Assembly: GCA_934541115.1 (NCBI GenBank)
Contig: CAKTDF010000024.1
Span: forward strand, 1-28,354
DNA from: an uncultured Eubacteriales bacterium
GTDB lineage: Bacteria > Bacillota > Clostridia > Oscillospirales > Acutalibacteraceae
Length of the DNA stretch: 28,354 bases
Direction of reading: 5' to 3'
Shown in pieces: positions 8,404 to 16,345 of the stretch; position 1 is the stretch's first letter, and the number at the start of each line of letters is the position of its first letter. The notes under the pieces are model-generated. The model was not told the DNA's origin. It made no database searches and saw nothing but the letters and a program-made list of their open reading frames with translations. The translations under genes were made by a program, and so were the position numbers.

Positions 8404-8952
8404 TTAATTGAGCTTGAAAAAGAATATTCTCAACATAAAATCAATTGTTGAAATTATCTCTTTTGATTTTTTTCTGACGCGATGAGACTTAACATAAAGA
8501 TTATCTTTGGTCAAACCAAGCTCATCGCTTACAACAGTAACATTCTTTTTTTCCATATACAGCTTTATAAACAAGTTTTTTTCTTCTTCGTTAAGTATTG
8601 AAAGTATTTTTTTTTGTGCTTTGTTGAGCAATTCTTCAAACTCTTCTTCGCTGAGAGTTTCTTCAAGCTCATCATAAACCTCAATGTCTTCGCAATCCTC
8701 AAAGCTTCTGTTTCTTTCTGCCCGTTTCCGCTTTTTTAAATGCACTTTCACTTCAAATTCGGCTGTTTTATAGAGCCACGCACGCACATTGATATCCTCA
8801 ATGCTGTCAGCCTTTTTGAAAAGAGCCAAAAAGCTTTCATGCGTAATATCGGCAGCCGCGTCCTTATCCTGAACTCTGGCAACGCTGAACTTATATATAT
8901 CGTCGTAATACCTGTTGGTAATGTCTTCAATGACAGATTTTGAAAGTCCCAT
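8404..8952 (-). CDS. ECF-family RNA polymerase sigma factor
   Basis: This 182-residue protein has the two-domain ECF layout. Region 2 spans about residues 10-75 (YYDDIYKFSVARVQDKDAAADI, then HESFLALF and VRAWLYKTA). A charged linker covers about 76-115. Region 4 spans about 120-172 with a helix-turn-helix (VTVVSDELGLTKDNLYVKSHRVRKK) for -35 recognition. There is no sigma-3 region. Start ATG 8952 has AGGGG upstream. The downstream DUF4367 gene, 62 bases away, is the likely anti-sigma partner. A sigma-A promoter at 9094-9122 supplies basal expression; I see no copy of the P1-P3 motif ahead of this gene, so autoregulation appears to act on the partner rather than on sigma itself. Likely target: the RHS operon through P1 and P2. 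Confidence 0.93.
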   Translation of the reverse strand: MGLSKSVIEDITNRYYDDIYKFSVARVQDKDAAADITHESFLALFKKADSIEDINVRAWLYKTAEFEVKVHLKKRKRAERNRSFEDCEDIEVYDELEETLSEEEFEELLNKAQKKILSILNEEEKNLFIKLYMEKKNVTVVSDELGLTKDNLYVKSHRVRKKSKEIISTIDFMLRIFFFKLN

Positions 8953-8967
8953 ATTTTTCCCCTGTTC

Positions 8968-8994
8968 GTACTCATCTTAATCGGTACTCATCTT
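8968..8994. repeat. 11-bp direct repeat in the sigma gene leader
   Basis: GTACTCATCTT occurs at 8968-8978 and 8984-8994, just upstream of the ribosome binding site of the sigma gene. It might be a regulator or RNA-binding site; nothing further can be seen. Confidence 0.6.
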
Positions 8995-9093
8995 CATTGA
9001 TATATAAAAAAACGGTCTGAAAACAACTGATTTTGCAATGCCGAAAGTAACGTCAGACAGTGAAAGTGACTCATTCTCACATGTCGCTGTTAA

Positions 9094-9122
9094 ATTATAG
9101 CACATTAATTCAAAATAGTCTA
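9094..9122 (-). promoter_or_regulatory. Sigma-A promoter for the ECF sigma gene
   Basis: On the minus strand, TAGACT and a perfect TATAAT are 17 bases apart. The leader to the ATG at 8952 is about 135 bases. No competing gene lies in this stretch (8953-9248). Confidence 0.6.
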
Positions 9123-9193
9123 CTGTTATCAGACATTTGAGGAAAATATGTTGCGGCTAATAAAAGGCGAACAGCCGCCGGGGGTTTTGATAT

Positions 9194-9222
9194 GCCCCCA
9201 AAAGTTATTGACCTTTGGGGGC
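9194..9222 (-). terminator. GC-rich stem-loop, possible terminator of the small gene at 9249
   Basis: GCCCCCAAA (9194-9202) and TTTGGGGGC (9214-9222) pair perfectly. The hairpin lies 26 bases after the stop of the small minus-strand gene. No long T-run follows on either strand, so its termination role is uncertain. Confidence 0.45.
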
Positions 9223-9248
9223 GATTCATTCTTTCAAAAGGGCTTTTT

Positions 9249-9467
9249 TCAGTCTTCGCAAACGAGTTTGAGGATTCTTTCAACTCCAAAGTCAACCTCC
9301 TCGCGTTTTCTTGTCAGCCTGCTGTCAAGAAAATGCACCGTTTTCGGCATACTGAGACTTCTGTTGAGAACTATGAATGAAAGAATCGAATTCATGATGA
9401 AAACATCAATACTTTTCACCTTGAGAACTGCTGCATTTGATTTCAAAACAATCTTTTTCATAGACAT
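9249..9467 (-). CDS. Possible small protein of unknown function
   Basis: The frame encodes about 72 residues starting MSMKKIVLKSNAAVLKVKS and ending LKLVCED. Its codon choice (GAC, CTC, GAG, AAA mix) resembles the neighbouring genes, and the C-terminal half (VHFLDSRLTRKREEVDFGVE) reads like real protein. No family is recognised. The start is unsure: ATG 9467 and ATG 9461 have only a weak GGTG upstream, while a TTG at 9491 has AAGGTGAGG at a long spacing. A stem-loop follows the stop. It lies alone between thyX and the sigma gene. It may be real or a chance frame. Confidence 0.4.
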   Translation of the reverse strand: MSMKKIVLKSNAAVLKVKSIDVFIMNSILSFIVLNRSLSMPKTVHFLDSRLTRKREEVDFGVERILKLVCED

Positions 9468-9646
9468 GACACCATCACTTTCATAATACAATATGTTGTG
9501 TTACCTCACCTTCCATGCACCGACAGCATACAACATTTGCAATGAAAAATCTTGTCGTTGATTGTCGAAAAACTATTAAACTTTATAAAGGCTGTCTTTT
9601 ATTTTGAAAAAACATAGAAAAAAGGCAGTATTTTGAATTTTAATAA

Positions 9647-11017
9647 CTAATTTGAAAATTTATCCCGCATTTCTTTCACTTTTCCGCAGCTGAGTCTGCC
9701 CTCGGGGCACTTGCCCTTTGAAAAACAGCTGGGACCGTAGTTTTTGAAAAGCGTTGGAGAAATTTTACGCAGTTCAAAAAGCAAAGCCGTTGCTTTTTCG
9801 CGTATCTCCCACTGAGCTCTTGTGCACGTACGAAGCTCAAAAAACAGCTTCAGCTCGCGCGCATTCATTGTTGAAACAACATCAACCGTATTTCCGCTCA
9901 AAAGGCAATACACGCTTTGACCTTTCGGCGCGTGGTTTTCCTCAAGCTTTTTATAAAACGCCGCAGTCTTTTCAAAAGCGTCAACATATTTATCAAGATA
10001 TTCACTGTCTCTCACCGAGGCGGGAATAATATAGCCTGTTCTGTCGCAGTCACAGAGCCGGGGAACCAAAAGGCTCTGCATTCTGTGGCGCGCAATATGA
10101 GTGAGCGTTGAAAGCGAAACATCATTGAACCTGACGGTGAACGCCGCGCTTTCGAGCGCACGAGGTCTTGAGGAGGCAAATACCGCGTCAATGACCCGTT
10201 CATCCGTTTTTTCCTCGGCGAGTGCGCTGCAAATCGCCGCAGAAGAAAGCTGCGTGCATTCGGCAAGCGCTGCCTTTGCAATCAGCCTCTCGCAGTCCGG
10301 CGTGTAGCCGAGCACCTCAACGTCGCTTTTGAGGCTTGCTTTTTCATCTTCAGCCGCTTCAACAAAGGAGAGGTCAACAAGGTCGCAGTAAGAGCAGTTG
10401 TCCTCCTCAAAATTTGAAAAAGCGCCAGGAGCCTTTTCCTTGCATTGAGCGAGAAGAGACTCTCCGAGTGCATAGATTTCCGGTATATCTTTTCCGCGCC
10501 CATAAAGCATTGCACGAAGAACATTGATCATCTCCCTGCCGCCGAGCGAACAGAAAAAGTTGCTGAAAAAGCAGTATGGCAAAACAAAGCGCGCGTCTTC
10601 TTTTGGTATTCCGCCCTCGCAAAGCTCTGAATAAAGCTCAAAAAGCGAGTCCATTCTTTTAACATAACCTTCTCTGAGCTCTGCGCTTTCAAAATCAGGC
10701 ACATAGTAACCGCTGTCTGAAAAATCAACATATCTCCTTGATTTGACTGTGAACGACGCAAGTCTGAACTCAATCATAAATTGTTCAACAACAACCGAAA
10801 CATTTTCAAAAGCAAGATTGAAAAGCATATGCTCAATCGTTGAAGTGTGACCTGAACGGATAACCTTTGAAATGAGATTGGCGTTTTTTTCGGCGTCCGC
10901 AGAGCGCTCAAAAATTTCAAGCGCCGTGCCTTTTTGAGTTGAAATTCTTCCGGAGGCGGCGCAGACACGCTCGCCGCAGTCTGAAAATCCGATAATATAT
11001 ACACCTGGTGCTGACAT
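9647..11017 (-). CDS. thyX: Double-length FAD-dependent thymidylate synthase (ThyX)
   Basis: ThyX methylates dUMP to dTMP using methylene-tetrahydrofolate, FAD and NAD(P)H. The protein has 456 residues, about twice the usual 220-260, and holds two tandem ThyX-like halves. The first half has GHTSTIEH (about 56-63) and EFRLASFTVKSRRY (83-96), matching the dUMP/FAD-binding RxxS...SxRY block. The second half has ARHRMQSLLVPRL (309-321) and the strong signature NARELKLFF...CTRAQWEIRE (385-407), then a cysteine-rich end (C431, C437, C444). Each half seems to have kept different parts of the consensus. ATG 11017 is chosen because AGGGGAG lies at good spacing; the frame extends 18 codons further upstream without a site. 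It is divergent from the operon with thymidylate kinase and a folate enzyme, the same pathway. Confidence 0.92.
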   Translation of the reverse strand: MSAPGVYIIGFSDCGERVCAASGRISTQKGTALEIFERSADAEKNANLISKVIRSGHTSTIEHMLFNLAFENVSVVVEQFMIEFRLASFTVKSRRYVDFSDSGYYVPDFESAELREGYVKRMDSLFELYSELCEGGIPKEDARFVLPYCFFSNFFCSLGGREMINVLRAMLYGRGKDIPEIYALGESLLAQCKEKAPGAFSNFEEDNCSYCDLVDLSFVEAAEDEKASLKSDVEVLGYTPDCERLIAKAALAECTQLSSAAICSALAEEKTDERVIDAVFASSRPRALESAAFTVRFNDVSLSTLTHIARHRMQSLLVPRLCDCDRTGYIIPASVRDSEYLDKYVDAFEKTAAFYKKLEENHAPKGQSVYCLLSGNTVDVVSTMNARELKLFFELRTCTRAQWEIREKATALLFELRKISPTLFKNYGPSCFSKGKCPEGRLSCGKVKEMRDKFSN

Positions 11018-11086
11018 CTTCTTCTCCCCTTTTTTTGTGTGTTGCGGCAATGCCGCGCAGATTCTGCACATAGCATTATCTTAATC

Positions 11087-11115
11087 ATTCTACCACACCG
11101 CACGGCACGATTCAA
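11087..11115 (-). promoter_or_regulatory. Sigma-A promoter for thyX
   Basis: On the minus strand TTGAAT and TAGAAT are 17 bases apart, about 70 bases before the thyX start. The leader holds a small palindrome, GCGGCAATGCCGC (11044-11056). Confidence 0.6.
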
Positions 11116-11197
11116 CAAAAAGTTTTCTCTTTTTTACTCCGCCGCCATAGGGAAGTACACCAGCAAAAAGTATCGGACGGTATTTACAAAATTGTTC

Positions 11198-11226
11198 TTG
11201 ATATATTGCACATTTGTTGCTATAAT
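11198..11226 (+). promoter_or_regulatory. Sigma-A promoter for the cupin-tmk-mltG operon
   Basis: TTGATA and a perfect TATAAT are separated by 17 bases, ending 34 bases before the cupin start. No other promoter of similar quality was seen before the operon terminator at 16286. Confidence 0.75.
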
Positions 11227-11259
11227 GATTTGGATTATTATAGTATTGGAGTTTTCATA

Positions 11260-11610
11260 ATGATTAAAAGAGCAAATGATATGACAGCAACCGTAAAAGT
11301 CAATATGCGCGGCGGCGACGGACAAGCCGTTGTTACCGATATTCTGAACAAAGGTGAATACAAGGGCAGTGCAAGACTGCTCGGAACAATTCTGCTTGAG
11401 CCGGGCTGTTCTATAGGCGAACATATCCACGAAAACGAAGAAGAAGTCTTTTATGTTATAGAAGGTACGGCAACGTATGACGACAACGGAAAAACCGAAA
11501 TTCTCCACAAGGGCGACAGCTGCATCTGCCTCGGCGGTCAAAAGCACTCCATTGCAAATCGTACCGAAAACGAAAACCTGACCGTTTTTGCCGCCATTCT
11601 CACATATTGA
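11260..11610 (+). CDS. Small cupin-domain protein
   Basis: This 116-residue protein is a single cupin_2 barrel. Cupin motif 1 is GCSIGEHIHENEEEVFYVIEG, with the usual two His and one Glu as metal ligands. Motif 2 lies around GDSCICLGGQKHSI, giving the last His. Function is not predictable from the fold: such small cupins include sugar isomerase-like, dioxygenase-like and ligand-binding proteins. The start ATG 11260 has GGAG eight bases upstream; an earlier ATG at 11206 would run through the promoter. It is the first gene of the operon, 13 bases ahead of tmk. Confidence 0.88.
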   Translation: MIKRANDMTATVKVNMRGGDGQAVVTDILNKGEYKGSARLLGTILLEPGCSIGEHIHENEEEVFYVIEGTATYDDNGKTEILHKGDSCICLGGQKHSIANRTENENLTVFAAILTY

Positions 11611-11623
11611 GCGGAGAAAAATG

Positions 11624-12286
11624 ATGGGTAAGCTTATAGTTATTGAAGGTCTTGACGCAAGCGGAAAAGGTACGCAGGCAGCGCTGCTTTTGAAAAAACT
11701 GCGCGCAAGCGGAAAGGACGCGTTCGAGATCGATTTGCCGAACTATGCCGACAAATCAAGCACACTTGTCAAAATGTATCTTGACGGCGAGCTTGGCGAC
11801 CGCCCCGGAGACGTGAACGGGTTCGCCGCGTCAACGTTTTTCGCCGTTGACCGCTACGCCAGCTTTAAAAAGTCTTGGGGCAAGGAATATGAAAGCGGAA
11901 AAATAATTGTTGCCAACCGCTACACGACCTCAAACGCTTGCCACCAGATGACAAAGCTTGACAGAGAGGACTGGGACAGCTTTCTTTCATGGCTGTTTGA
12001 TTTTGAATACGTCAAGCTCGGTATACCCGAGCCGGACTGCGTTGTTTTTCTTGACATGCCTGTTGACGTTTCGCAAAGGCTTCTTCAAAAAAGGTATCAC
12101 AACGATGACAGCAAAAAAGACGTCCATGAGCGCGACGCCGACTATCTCAGTCACTGCCGTGACGCTGCGATTTACGCCTGCGAAAAGCTCGGCTGGAAAA
12201 GGATCGTATGCGCCGAAAACGGAGAGCCAAAAAGTGTTGAGGAAATTTCAGACCTCGTTTTTAAAACAGTTTCTGATTTTATTTGA
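11624..12286 (+). CDS. tmk: Thymidylate kinase (dTMP kinase)
   Basis: The 220-residue enzyme phosphorylates dTMP to dTDP with ATP, the step after ThyX. The P-loop is GLDASGKGT (residues 9-17). A VDRYAS segment and NRYTTSNACHQM match the DR-type nucleotide-binding motif, with Asn in place of the usual Asp. The basic lid is near KRYHNDDSKKDVHE, and FLDMPVDVSQRL is the typical strand before the lid. ATG 11624 is preferred over ATG 11621 because GGAG then sits seven bases upstream. It is 13 bases after the cupin stop and 21 bases before the DJ-1 gene. It belongs to a Tmk subgroup common in Clostridia; another deoxynucleoside monophosphate substrate cannot be fully excluded. Confidence 0.87.
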   Translation: MGKLIVIEGLDASGKGTQAALLLKKLRASGKDAFEIDLPNYADKSSTLVKMYLDGELGDRPGDVNGFAASTFFAVDRYASFKKSWGKEYESGKIIVANRYTTSNACHQMTKLDREDWDSFLSWLFDFEYVKLGIPEPDCVVFLDMPVDVSQRLLQKRYHNDDSKKDVHERDADYLSHCRDAAIYACEKLGWKRIVCAENGEPKSVEEISDLVFKTVSDFI

Positions 12287-12307
12287 GGATAACGGAGGTA
12301 AGTTTTT

Positions 12308-12850
12308 ATGGTATATTGTTTTCTTGGAAACGGCTTTGAGGAAATCGAAGCAATCGCTCCGATCGACATACTCAAAAGAGCCGGCATTGCCGTTACAACG
12401 GTCGGAATAGGCGACCGCGCCATCACCGGCAACCACGGCATTTCTGTGACCGCAGATATCACGGACAGTGAGTTCTGCGCCGATGAAAGCCTTGAGGCGA
12501 TTATTCTCCCCGGCGGAATGCCCGGCTTTATTAACCTTGACGGTTCGCTGACCGTTCACCGCGCAATTGACTTTGCTAATGAAAAGCAAAAGCTCATTTG
12601 CGCAATTTGCGCCGCGCCGTCCATTCTTGGCAAAAAAGGACTCCTTGACTCTCGCGAAGCCATCGCTTTCCCCGGCTTTGAAAAAGATCTTAGAGGCGCA
12701 GTGATCAGCAAAAAGTCCGTTGTGCGCGACGGAAACATTATCACTGCCAAGGGCGCGGGCGTTGCCGTAAAATTCGGTTTTGAAATTGCGGCAGCTCTTG
12801 CCGGCAGAAAAAAGAGCGATGAGATCTTTGAGCAGATCCAATGCGAATGA
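12308..12850 (+). CDS. DJ-1/PfpI family protein (YajL/ThiJ-like)
   Basis: This 180-residue protein has the full DJ-1 fold. Features are GNGFEEIEAIAPIDILKRAG (residues 7-26, with the conserved Glu), ILPGGMPG (66-73), and the nucleophile elbow ICAICAAPSILG with Cys101. DJ-1 proteins are reported as glyoxalase III/deglycase-type enzymes or redox chaperones; the substrate here is unknown. GGAGG lies nine bases upstream of ATG 12308. The end overlaps the start of the folate cyclo-ligase gene by up to 10 bases, indicating coupled translation. Confidence 0.9.
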   Translation: MVYCFLGNGFEEIEAIAPIDILKRAGIAVTTVGIGDRAITGNHGISVTADITDSEFCADESLEAIILPGGMPGFINLDGSLTVHRAIDFANEKQKLICAICAAPSILGKKGLLDSREAIAFPGFEKDLRGAVISKKSVVRDGNIITAKGAGVAVKFGFEIAAALAGRKKSDEIFEQIQCE

Positions 12851-13410
12851 GCTGCGAAAAAGCCGCACTCAGAAAATTCTATAAAGAGAAAGCAGCTCTT
12901 CTTGAAAACAAAGAGGCGTTAAGTCAAAAAATCGCCGCAAGGCTCTTTGCGCTTGACGAATTTAAAAATTGCAGTCTGCTTTTTGCTTATTACTCTCTTT
13001 TGTCTGAGGTTTCAACCGAACCGATTATCAAAAGAGCCAAAGAGGACAGCAAGCCTGTTGCTCTGCCAAGATGCGCAAAAAGCGGAAATGAAATGTGCTT
13101 TTATCTTTTGCAAAATGAAAACGAGCTTGAAGCGGTACGGTTCAAAGGCATTTTTGAGCCAAAGACCTCTCTGCAAAAAGCTGTGTGTGATGAAGAATCA
13201 CTTCTTCTTGTGCCTGCTGTTGCCTACGGCAAAAACGGCTCGCGGCTCGGCAAGGGCATGGGCTTTTATGACCGCTTTATTGCCTCGTTCAAAGGCAAAA
13301 CAGTCGGGCTGTGCTTTGAAAGCTGCCTTGATAACGCCTTGCCGGAAACGGCGTTTGACAAAAGAGTGCAAATAGTAATTACAGAAAATGAAACTTTATT
13401 CATAAAATAG
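12841..13410 (+). CDS. 5-formyltetrahydrofolate cyclo-ligase
   Basis: This 189-residue enzyme converts 5-formyl-THF to 5,10-methenyl-THF with ATP. Conserved features are the N-terminal basic Arg/Lys helix (ALRKFYKEK), YYSLLSEVSTEPII, LPRC near residue 75, LVPAVAYGKNGSRLGKGMGF and YDRF (about 123-146), the ATP/folate-binding signature of this family. It overlaps the DJ-1 gene: ATG 12841 gives a 10-base overlap, and ATG 12847 gives an ATGA overlap and may be the true start. The mltG ribosome binding site directly follows its stop. Pairing with ThyX and Tmk suggests folate and thymidylate supply, although this gene is also often found alone. Confidence 0.9.
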   Translation: MRMSCEKAALRKFYKEKAALLENKEALSQKIAARLFALDEFKNCSLLFAYYSLLSEVSTEPIIKRAKEDSKPVALPRCAKSGNEMCFYLLQNENELEAVRFKGIFEPKTSLQKAVCDEESLLLVPAVAYGKNGSRLGKGMGFYDRFIASFKGKTVGLCFESCLDNALPETAFDKRVQIVITENETLFIK

Positions 13411-13421
13411 GAGGATCCTGT

Positions 13422-14981
13422 ATGGACGACTCAAGATCATACCCGCCTAACGGCAAAAACAGCGGCGACGGTTTTGAACCCTTCCGCCCGGCGCGAAACA
13501 GCGGAAAAGACGAATTCAAAGTCTCAATTGACGCCTTTGGCGATATTCCGCAATACAAATCGCCGACTCCCGTCACACCGCCTGCATTCTCGGCTCAACC
13601 CACACCGCCGCAAAGACCGCAGAACAGTTTTTCTCAACCCAAAGCCGAACGCTTTGAGGTCAACATTCCGCAAAAAAAGCGCCCGGTTCAGCCGCAAGGC
13701 ACCAAAAGACCGTCAGGTACTTCAGCCCGCGGTCATAATTCGGCGCAAAAAAGAACCGCCTCAAATGGCAGGAGCGGCAACTCAAAAGACTCCGTCTCAA
13801 AAAGCGGCGCAGTTCAAAAGCTCACCCCTGCGCAGGAAAAAAAGCTTCAGGAAAAGAAAAAGTATATGCGCATTCGCGGACTGATGATCACGCTCATTTG
13901 TCTCATCATTATTGCGGTACTCACTGCAACCGCGTCTGCCATTGCGATTTCAACCATCAACGATATCCTTGCCCTCAACAAGAGTGACAACGACAGCACA
14001 CAGACAGTCAACATAGTTATTCCCGAGGGCGCGGATTTTGACACTGTGTATGACCTGCTTTGCGACAACGGTCTTGTCAAGCAAAAGCAGATCACAAAGC
14101 TTTTCTGCAAGTTCAGACACTATGATGAGGCGTATTCGTCAAGCCAAAAGAAATACGTCAAAATCGAATATCAGCCCGGCGCCTACTACTTTGAACCGCA
14201 CAGCGGGATCGAAGCAATGCTTGAGGCTGTAAAAATCTCAAACGCAGTTTCAAAGAACACCGTCAGACTCACCTTCCCCGAGGGCTGGTCAATTGCTCAG
14301 ATATTTGCAAAAATTGAAAAGTATAACGTATGCTCAGCCGAAAAGCTTTATGCAAACCTTGACATTGTCGGAAATCAGTTTGATTTTTACAAAGACATTC
14401 CGTCAAACTCCGGCAGATATCTAAAAGCGGAGGGTTACATCTTCCCCGACACCTATGACTTCTATATCGGTGAAAACTCTGCCTCGGTACTCAAAAAGCT
14501 TTTTTCAAACTTCACAACAAAATGGAAAAAGAGCTACACCAAAAAGGCAAAAGAGCTTGGAATGACAAAAGATGAAGTCATTATTCTGGCGTCAATTATT
14601 CAGCGCGAGGCAAAGGACAAGTCGCAGATGGCGGATATCTCCTCTGTTCTCCACAACCGACTTGCAGATCCTGCCACCTATCCCCTGCTCCAAATGAATT
14701 CAACAAAAGACTATATCACATCAGTCAACGAATACGGCGTGTTCTCGGAATTTTATTATTCTATATATTTGGATTCATACAATACCTACAGCGCAGAGGG
14801 ACTTCCTCCCGGTGCTATCTGTAACCCCGGTATTGACGCAATCGAAGCGGCACTCAATCCGAGCGAGACAGACTACCATTACTTCAGACACGATTCAAAG
14901 GGCAAGATTTATCTCGCCGTTACGCGCGCAGAACATGACAAGAACGGTGAGATCATCTTTAACCAGGACGGAGGTCAGTAA
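13422..14981 (+). CDS. mltG: Endolytic murein transglycosylase MltG
   Basis: MltG cuts nascent glycan strands and is thought to end glycan elongation. The 519-residue protein has a long cytoplasmic Pro/Gln/Lys-rich N-terminus (1-150, low complexity), one membrane span (about 153-177), a LysM-like region (about 195-290, IVIPEGADFDTVYDLL), and the YceG catalytic domain. The domain shows EGYIFPDTYDF (337-347), the catalytic Glu396 in IIQREA, HNRL (411-414) and LPPGAICNPG (461-470). AGGAGG sits seven bases before ATG, overlapping the end of the previous gene. It overlaps the U32 gene by one base (TAATG). MltG next to U32 genes is also seen in Bacillus subtilis (yrrL with yrrN/yrrO). Confidence 0.95.
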   Translation: MDDSRSYPPNGKNSGDGFEPFRPARNSGKDEFKVSIDAFGDIPQYKSPTPVTPPAFSAQPTPPQRPQNSFSQPKAERFEVNIPQKKRPVQPQGTKRPSGTSARGHNSAQKRTASNGRSGNSKDSVSKSGAVQKLTPAQEKKLQEKKKYMRIRGLMITLICLIIIAVLTATASAIAISTINDILALNKSDNDSTQTVNIVIPEGADFDTVYDLLCDNGLVKQKQITKLFCKFRHYDEAYSSSQKKYVKIEYQPGAYYFEPHSGIEAMLEAVKISNAVSKNTVRLTFPEGWSIAQIFAKIEKYNVCSAEKLYANLDIVGNQFDFYKDIPSNSGRYLKAEGYIFPDTYDFYIGENSASVLKKLFSNFTTKWKKSYTKKAKELGMTKDEVIILASIIQREAKDKSQMADISSVLHNRLADPATYPLLQMNSTKDYITSVNEYGVFSEFYYSIYLDSYNTYSAEGLPPGAICNPGIDAIEAALNPSETDYHYFRHDSKGKIYLAVTRAEHDKNGEIIFNQDGGQ

Positions 14982-16246
14982 TGGCACAAACCGGATTCAT
15001 CAAAAAACCGGAGCTTCTTGCCCCCGCCGGTGACATGGAAAGACTCAAAGCAGCAGTTAAATATAAAGCGGATGCCGTCTATTTAGGCGGCTCTGTTTTC
15101 GGTATGCGAACCGCACCGGAAAATTTTGCAGGCGAAAAGCTGAAAATTGCCTGCAATTACTGTCACGAAAGGGGCGTAAAAGTTTATCTAACAGTCAACA
15201 CATTGCCGCGCAATGATGAACTGCCACTGCTGCCAAAGTTTCTCGAATATGCGGCGGAGTGCGGCGTTGACGCTTTCATCATATCCGACCTCGGAGTACT
15301 CGAATATGCTAAGAAATATGCGCCCGAAATCGAGATACATATTTCAACTCAAGCGGGCGTCGTGAATTACGCGGCAGCAAACGCATTTTATGAGCTCGGG
15401 GCAAAGCGCATAGTTACGGCACGCGAGCTTTCAATGAAAGAAATTATAGAAATCCGAAAGAACATTCCAGCCGACATGGACATTGAATGTTTTGTTCACG
15501 GAGCAATGTGCGTTTCATTTTCAGGTCGTTGTCTGCTTTCAAACTACCTCGTTTCAAGAGACTGCAACCGCGGAGACTGCGCTCAGCCCTGCCGCTGGAA
15601 ATATGCGCTTGTTGAGGAAAAAAGACCCGGAATGTATTTCCCGATCGAAGACAGCGAGGACGGCGGAACATATATCCTCAACTCAAAAGATATGTGCATG
15701 ATTGAGCACATTCCGGAGCTTGTTAAAGCAGGCGTAACCAGCTTTAAAATCGAAGGACGTGCAAAATCGGAATACTATGTCTCGGTTGTTACCAATGCCT
15801 ATCGCAGAGCAATTGACGGCTATTTTGAAAATTTGAGCGACAATTATCGCCCCGAGCAATGGATTCTTGATGAAATGAGAAAAATCAGCTATCGCGACTA
15901 CTGCACCGGATTTTTCTTTGGAGATCCAAAAGACGACGCGAACATAAGTCTGCGAGGCGGCTACAACCGTGAATGGGACGTTATGGCCGTTGTTGACGAA
16001 TGGAAAGACGGCGTTGCATTCTGTACACAGCGCAACCGCTTTTTTGAGGGTGACGAACTTGAGGTTCTTGAGAGTGACAAGCCGCCTTTCACCGTAACGG
16101 CAAAAGGACTCAAAAATGCCGAATCACAGCCGATTGAAACCACCAATCACCCAATGATGCACTTTTCCTTTGACTGCCCTACGCCGCTTGAAAGCGGAGC
16201 GATTTTGCGCAAAGAGCGCGCTGAGGCTGCAAGAGTTATCGTTTAA
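14981..16246 (+). CDS. trhP: U32 family protein, probable tRNA 5-hydroxyuridine synthesis protein TrhP
   Basis: This 421-residue protein opens with ELLAPAGDMERLKAAVKYKA, the usual U32 start. Residues about 167-185 match the U32 signature exactly (ECFVHGAMCVSFSGRCLLS). Further cysteines follow in RDCNRGDCAQPC, a four-Cys set thought to bind an iron-sulfur cluster in this family. Though named peptidases, members of this length (TrhP of E. coli, TrhP1/TrhP2 of Bacillus) act in prephenate-dependent hydroxylation of tRNA U34. Start ATG 14981 has GGAGGT upstream and overlaps the mltG stop. It is the last gene of the operon; the strong terminator at 16286 follows. No tRNA methyltransferase gene of the TrmR type is adjacent, unlike in Bacillus. 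Confidence 0.9.
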   Translation: MAQTGFIKKPELLAPAGDMERLKAAVKYKADAVYLGGSVFGMRTAPENFAGEKLKIACNYCHERGVKVYLTVNTLPRNDELPLLPKFLEYAAECGVDAFIISDLGVLEYAKKYAPEIEIHISTQAGVVNYAAANAFYELGAKRIVTARELSMKEIIEIRKNIPADMDIECFVHGAMCVSFSGRCLLSNYLVSRDCNRGDCAQPCRWKYALVEEKRPGMYFPIEDSEDGGTYILNSKDMCMIEHIPELVKAGVTSFKIEGRAKSEYYVSVVTNAYRRAIDGYFENLSDNYRPEQWILDEMRKISYRDYCTGFFFGDPKDDANISLRGGYNREWDVMAVVDEWKDGVAFCTQRNRFFEGDELEVLESDKPPFTVTAKGLKNAESQPIETTNHPMMHFSFDCPTPLESGAILRKERAEAARVIV

Positions 16247-16285
16247 ACCGCCGCATTGACGCAAGCGAAAAATCAAGCCAAAATA

Positions 16286-16333
16286 AAAAGCCATAATTCA
16301 TAGATAATGTCCGTTCTATGAATTATGGCTTTT
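16286..16333 (+). terminator. Strong Rho-independent terminator of the cupin-to-trhP operon
   Basis: Arms 16286-16304 and 16315-16333 form a perfect 19-bp stem (AAAAGCCATAATTCATAGA with its complement) around a 10-base loop, followed by CTTTTTA. The symmetric A/T ends could also stop transcription from the other side. Confidence 0.92.
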
Positions 16334-16345
16334 CTTTTTAAGTTA

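Noticed and set aside
12248..12868. A 206-codon minus-strand frame opposite the DJ-1 gene
   Set aside because: It is fully covered by the DJ-1 gene, which has clear family motifs, a ribosome binding site and operon context; the opposite frame has none of these.
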